Under the pieces are notes generated by a model. It was not told where the DNA came from. It did no database searches and saw nothing but the letters and a program-made list of their open reading frames with translations. Below, piece after piece: positions 7,401 through 9,030 of a stretch of DNA of 9,030 nt. How positions within the stretch are numbered: position 1 is the first letter of the stretch; each line of letters opens with the position of its first letter. The DNA comes from Anammoximicrobium sp032229885 (GTDB taxonomy: Bacteria; Planctomycetota; Planctomycetia; Pirellulales; Pirellulaceae), in NCBI GenBank assembly GCA_032229885.1, contig JAVYAJ010000396.1, positions 1-9,030 of the forward strand, read 5' to 3'. Made by a program: the position numbers and the translations under genes.

Positions 7401-7831
7401 TCAACAACGCGATCCTGCTGGTCCATCAAGCGTTGAACTTCATGCGCGGAATCGGCGAGAGCGATACGGATTTCCTGGAACCGATGTCGCCGCGCGAGGC
7501 CATCCGCGAATCGGTCCGAACGCGAATTCGCCCGATCTTCATGACGACCGCCACGAGCGTGTTTGGGATGTTGCCGCTAGTCCTGGCGCCGGGCGCCGGC
7601 AGCGAGCTGTACCGCGGTTTGGGAGCGGTCGTCGTCGGCGGTCTGACCTGTTCGACCCTATTCACGCTCGTAGTCGTCCCGCTGCTGTTCAGCCTCGTCC
7701 TGGACGCCAAGGCGTTGTTCCGGCGCGCCGCCGCACCGCACACGTCCGAGTCGGTTTCGCCCCAGCCGACCAGCCCGGACAAAGCCCGCCGCCGGCCAGA
7801 GGTGCTCGAACCCGTGGCTTCGGCCGACTAA
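4427..7831 (+). CDS. RND-family efflux pump, inner-membrane permease subunit (AcrB-like)
   Basis: 1134-residue proton-driven exporter of the AcrB/HAE type, expected to work as a trimer with the adaptor encoded upstream. Layout: TM1 about 12-30; first periplasmic porter/docking loop about 35-335; TM2-TM6 about 340-500; a cytoplasmic amphipathic stretch at 502-545; TM7 about 548-570; second periplasmic loop about 575-915; TM8-TM12 about 922-1093; a Pro/Ser-rich C-terminal tail, 1098-1134. Family hallmarks are ERPVITVRTVWPGRSPEEVE (41-60), the TM4 motif VGMVVDNAIVVLENI (407-421), the TM10 motif GVVVNNAILLV (989-999) and RxRPIxMT (1033-1040). At AcrB positions Asp407/Asp408/Lys940 this protein has Asp412, Asn413 and Asn993, so the proton relay differs. 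The protein is about 100 residues longer than AcrB; extra sequence includes a Trp-rich GHWDGWNLPS before TM8 (907-916) and the tail. The charged-poor relay pattern is also known in other RND branches, so it does not by itself imply inactivity. Substrate is unknown, and no outer-membrane factor is in view. Confidence 0.95.
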   Translation: MDLIRFSVRNPVKIAVGVILMILFGMISLEIIPIQLTPDVERPVITVRTVWPGRSPEEVEKSILVEQEEKLKTLQGLWQMTSTADLGQAYVTLEFNVGFPISRALQEVANRLDEVRFYPADVERPIMRASDSASDDAVSYCLLQARDPDFEMAEIYDYADRYVKPVLERIPGVAEVNIYGGRQHQVHVRFDPAALAQRGISISDLRNALQLDNVNESAGDMAHGRQDVRFRVLGQFDSLEPLRQTIVKVDAQGVPIRVADIAEVALTLEKKVGFAQSKGQTSMSLFVKRETGTNVLTITDQVRRAIDQLNAPDGVLAAFKHDRYGVRLRLISDDSFYIRQAVGLVWGNLWLGGSLAVLVLLAVLRNIRSTLIIALAIPISVIGTFVVMALAGRNLNVVSLAGLSFAVGMVVDNAIVVLENIDRHLALGASPAEAAYRGTKEVWGAILSSTLTTVAVFAPVLTIKEEVGQLFYDIALAICASVTLSLVVSVTVIPMAGAIFLRHHRPSSNPVMRSLRGVFGLAPLLAWTCDVFSRAMYALTHRDAWSVWLRVMIVSLISVAAVALSWMLMLPASYLPDGNRNFSYGTMFNPPGYSIEQNTSVAKRLEAAVRPYWEAKDADEARAIAPLVDVQTGRPITDVPALDEFYFVVTRGRVFMITTSKDPANVRPVKAILNRAMGEVPGSYGFASQRSIFGRNLGGSNSVQVDVVGNDLIRLKSSAAQLQVRLMDEFSKFAVRSDPMTFNEAGPERQIVIDQVRAKELGLSVQSLALAARALVDGAIIGDFTFDGDNLDLVVVRDPRIEITPDQLAEMPLAITEQAGQQSILPLSELVHFVDADASQSIRRIEQQRAVSFTVNPPPEMALEQAQARIDELVADLRKSGGITSDVQIRLSGNADKLTQVRTALLGHWDGWNLPSLKSVGLSRLFLALIITYLLMAALFESFLYPWVMMFSVPLAAVGGFIGLRLVRNLDPTQQLDTLTMLGFVILIGVVVNNAILLVHQALNFMRGIGESDTDFLEPMSPREAIRESVRTRIRPIFMTTATSVFGMLPLVLAPGAGSELYRGLGAVVVGGLTCSTLFTLVVVPLLFSLVLDAKALFRRAAAPHTSESVSPQPTSPDKARRRPEVLEPVASAD

Positions 7832-7885
7832 TGCGTTGTCCGATGTCGGTTTCTGCTTAGCCGCACGCGGTTGCCCCCAAAGCGC

Positions 7886-7953
7886 AACCCGAAGCGCAAG
7901 CGAGTGAGGAAGAAGTCGGCGTGTGAGTTATTTCCCCGCTTGCGCTTCGGGTT
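7886..7953. repeat. Dispersed palindromic repeat with perfect 17-base arms
   Basis: AACCCGAAGCGCAAGCG (7886-7902) is exactly complementary to CGCTTGCGCTTCGGGTT (7937-7953), with a 34-base interior. The right half, 7925-7950 (GAGTTATTTCC then the arm), recurs at 8696-8721 with 24 of 26 matches. Translated, the arms read as NPKRKR and PRLRFG, peptides that I recall as a recurrent spurious pattern in planctomycete annotation. It starts 55 bases after the RND stop codon and could act as an mRNA 3'-end stabiliser or terminator. Confidence 0.8.
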
Positions 7954-7986
7954 ACAATGTGCCATCTGCGACCGCGTGCGGGATTC

Positions 7987-8044
7987 CCGCGGTCTGGCGA
8001 CCGCGGCTGCACCAAGATTTGGTCTTGGCGACGGACTCGCCGTC
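7987..8044. repeat. Run of three perfect hairpins upstream of crcB
   Basis: Three back-to-back inverted repeats are present. The first is CCGCGGTC (7987-7994), loop TGGC, GACCGCGG (7999-8006). The second is CCAAGA (8012-8017), loop TTTGG, TCTTGG (8023-8028). The third is GACGG (8030-8034), loop ACTCG, CCGTC (8040-8044). An alternative fold competes with the first: ACCGCG (7971-7976) can pair with CGCGGT (7988-7993). The run ends 125 bases before the crcB start, so it may be part of its leader RNA. It does not match the fluoride riboswitch consensus as I know it. A dispersed palindromic element is the simpler reading. Confidence 0.65.
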
Positions 8045-8159
8045 AGACGGCCCGGGCGACGCAGGGGCGGCGAGGTTCGGCGGGCGCCGCAGCGGGCGAA
8101 CCATCAGCGATCGACGCCGCGACGTGGCCGGTTGCCTTGGCTCAGTCAGCGTCTTTCCC

Positions 8160-8163
8160 GGAG
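8160..8163 (+). promoter_or_regulatory. Ribosome binding site deciding the crcB start
   Basis: GGAG sits five bases before ATG at 8169. The frame is open upstream to 7923, but that extension would translate repeat DNA into a non-homologous Arg/Gly-rich leader, so this site and the family length fix the start at 8169. Confidence 0.7.
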
Positions 8164-8168
8164 ACACC

Positions 8169-8549
8169 ATGCATCCCTTCGTACTGGTCGCCGCGGGCGG
8201 TGCGCTCGGCTCGCTGGCTCGCTATCTGCTGTCCGGATGGGTTCTCCAGCACACGCTCGCCTGGCGGTTTCCATTTGGCACGTTCCTCGTGAACGTCGCC
8301 GGCTGCCTGATCATCGGCGTCCTGGGCGGCCTCGTTGTGAAACACGATTTTTTCACGCCCGAGTCACGACTGTTTCTGTTCACGGGAATCTGTGGCGGAT
8401 TTACGACCTTTTCGGCGTTCGGCTTAGAGACCTTCTACCTGCTGCGCAGCAATCAAGCCCTGGTGGCCGGCAGCTATGTCCTGCTGAGCGTTGCCATGGG
8501 CCTGCTGGCGCTGGGGATCGGCTTCAGCCTGATTCCGCACCGCCTCTGA
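8169..8549 (+). CDS. crcB: Fluoride ion channel CrcB (Fluc family)
   Basis: 126-residue membrane protein, the normal size for Fluc/CrcB, which forms a dual-topology dimer exporting fluoride passively and protecting enzymes such as enolase. Four membrane segments are visible at about 3-22, 34-56, 66-90 and 98-122. Hallmarks are GGALGSLARY (10-19, with the conserved Arg18), PFGTFLVNVAGC (35-46, with the pore-lining Asn42) and GICGGFTTFSAFGLE (73-87), which contains the TM3 break, the Phe-box residues Phe81 and Phe84, and Ser82. A single domain of this size should homodimerise; there is no second crcB copy in the window. The gene stands 337 bases downstream of the RND pump with hairpin repeats between, so it is probably transcribed separately. 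I see no recognisable fluoride riboswitch upstream. Confidence 0.96.
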   Translation: MHPFVLVAAGGALGSLARYLLSGWVLQHTLAWRFPFGTFLVNVAGCLIIGVLGGLVVKHDFFTPESRLFLFTGICGGFTTFSAFGLETFYLLRSNQALVAGSYVLLSVAMGLLALGIGFSLIPHRL

Positions 8550-8695
8550 CGCGACCGCTGTGCCCGACGCTCTGTAACGCCAAGCTCAATCATCGCGGAC
8601 TCGGCCGCCAGCACGCCGTTGCGCCCGCGGCGTCATCCAAATCACCAGCGAGGGGCGATGGAGTAATGTCGCCACCTTTTTACAAGTCAGCGGCG

Positions 8696-8721
8696 GAGTT
8701 ATTTCCTCGCTTGCGTTTCGG
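8696..8721. repeat. Partial second copy of the crcB-upstream repeat
   Basis: GAGTTATTTCCTCGCTTGCG continuing to 8721 matches 7925-7950 at 24 of 26 positions in the same orientation; both differences are C-to-T. Only the right arm is present here, so this copy lacks the opposing 17-base arm. The two copies bracket crcB, 771 bases apart. Confidence 0.75.
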
Positions 8722-8780
8722 ATCATGATGGCGCGCGTCATGCTCGATCACGTGCGAGACCGTGCCGCTGTGTGGTCGGC

Positions 8781-8865
8781 CTCCGGGCCTTCCGGAGCGA
8801 ACGCGCAAGCCGGCCTTGTCCGAGATCCGGGCGTGGAAAAAACCGCACGCCCCGTTCGCTGAACG
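8781..8865. repeat. Palindrome cluster
   Basis: Three perfect hairpins are present. CTCCGG (8781-8786) pairs with CCGGAG (8792-8797). GGGCGTG (8829-8835) pairs with CACGCCC (8846-8852) around an A-rich 10-base loop. CGTTC (8853-8857) pairs with GAACG (8861-8865) around GCT. The second and third abut exactly. None is followed by a T-run on the plus strand. The loop of the second contains six A, so on the minus strand its T-run lies inside the loop, not after the stem. They look like mosaic palindromic elements, not terminators. Confidence 0.55.
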
Positions 8866-8934
8866 CCCCTGCCGCCGCCTTTGCACTCGCGCTTGCACCC
8901 ATGCACGGCGAAGCGGTTTTTCGTCCTGTCACCC

Positions 8935-8959
8935 TAACGCGGGCTAGCGCCCGCAACCC
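8935..8959 (+). repeat. 25-base hairpin repeat, right copy
   Basis: TAACGCGGGCTAGCGCCCGC followed by AACCC folds as GCGGGC (8939-8944), loop TAGC, GCCCGC (8949-8954). It matches the reverse complement of 100-124 at 22 of 25 positions, so the two copies face each other across all five genes of the window. Confidence 0.7.
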
Positions 8960-9030
8960 GACGAACTAAGACTATGGCACGAGCACCACCTCACCGCCGA
9001 GCGAAAAGGAGACTGCACATTCGGACAAGG

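Larger units (their letters stand above)
7832..8168. other. Repeat-filled spacer between the RND pump and crcB
   Basis: 337 bases without a convincing gene. It holds a 17-base perfect inverted repeat (7886-7953), three consecutive hairpins (7987-8044) and the crcB ribosome binding site. Frames open across it encode Arg-rich peptides that owe their openness to the repeats. I found no U-tract terminator for the efflux operon; the 7886-7953 palindrome is the only strong candidate transcription barrier. Confidence 0.65.
8550..9030. other. Repeat-rich spacer downstream of crcB
   Basis: 481 bases to the window edge without a supported gene. Bases 8550-8690 show nothing notable. From 8696 onward there is a partial copy of the crcB-upstream repeat, a cluster of palindromes and a 25-base hairpin repeat. 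Overlapping frames on both strands are Arg-, Ala- and Pro-rich and arise from this repeat DNA. An ATG at 8974 begins a frame still open at 9030, but it has no ribosome binding site and lies right beside the repeat, so I do not call it. The last 25 bases contain AAGGAG (9006-9011), which could precede a gene just beyond the window, but no ATG follows within range. Confidence 0.6.

Noticed and set aside
7832..8168. Fluoride riboswitch upstream of crcB.
   Set aside because: I looked for the conserved GATG, AAAC/AACC and CTGATG elements in the right order and did not find them; the hairpins present do not match that architecture.
7871..8728. A 285-codon plus-strand frame overlapping crcB and beginning and ending with repeat-encoded peptides (NPKRKR, PRLRFG).
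   Set aside because: Its openness comes from repeat DNA at both ends and an out-of-frame pass through crcB. No protein family is recognisable.
100..8959. Insertion sequence or composite transposon with terminal inverted repeats.
   Set aside because: There is no transposase or integrase in the window. The 25-base repeat is a self-folding hairpin of REP type, and I see no matching target-site duplication beside both copies.
8974..9030. Start of a truncated gene at the ATG at 8974.
   Set aside because: It has no ribosome binding site, lies immediately beside a dispersed repeat and encodes a short Arg/Pro/His-rich stretch. The edge of the window prevents any further test.

Overview
The window carries five protein-coding genes on high-GC DNA (about 60-65% by eye), separated by unusually long spacers of 331 to 481 bases that are packed with hairpin-forming repeats. 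A planctomycete (Pirellulales-like) chromosome fits best. The reasons are a Tat-exported sugar isomerase-type TIM barrel, a secreted beta-helix protein with the 'SPAIDAG...DIGAYE' C-terminus, low coding density, and spacer repeats that resemble dispersed palindromes I recall from planctomycete genomes. This assignment is inference; no rRNA or taxonomic marker gene is present.

Left part, minus strand. Bases 1-142 are repeat DNA. A secreted right-handed parallel beta-helix protein (1513 to 143) follows, then a 331-base spacer with an operator-like inverted repeat, then a Tat-signal sugar phosphate isomerase/epimerase-like protein (2741 to 1845). Both proteins look exported and suit carbohydrate binding or breakdown in the cell envelope. 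An array of 7-base tandem repeats lies across the start codon of the isomerase-like gene.

Centre, plus strand. After a 462-base divergent spacer comes a two-gene efflux operon. It encodes a membrane-anchored periplasmic adaptor (3204-4424) and a 1134-residue RND inner-membrane pump (4427-7831). The stop and start codons are two bases apart, and a strong ribosome binding site sits inside the end of the adaptor gene. Adaptor and pump should assemble together. No TolC-like outer-membrane partner is in the window. The pump has Asp-Asn in TM4 and Asn in TM10 where the AcrB proton relay has Asp-Asp and Lys.

Right part, plus strand. A spacer with a perfect 17-base inverted repeat and a run of three hairpins leads to crcB (8169-8549), a Fluc-type fluoride channel. 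The last 481 bases hold no convincing gene but contain a second copy of the crcB-upstream repeat, a cluster of palindromes, and a 25-base repeat whose inverted copy lies at the left edge of the window.

I found no clearly new multi-gene system. The most interesting material is the repeat architecture: two repeat families occur in duplicate, and one gene start is built from a heptamer array. The altered proton relay of the RND pump comes next.
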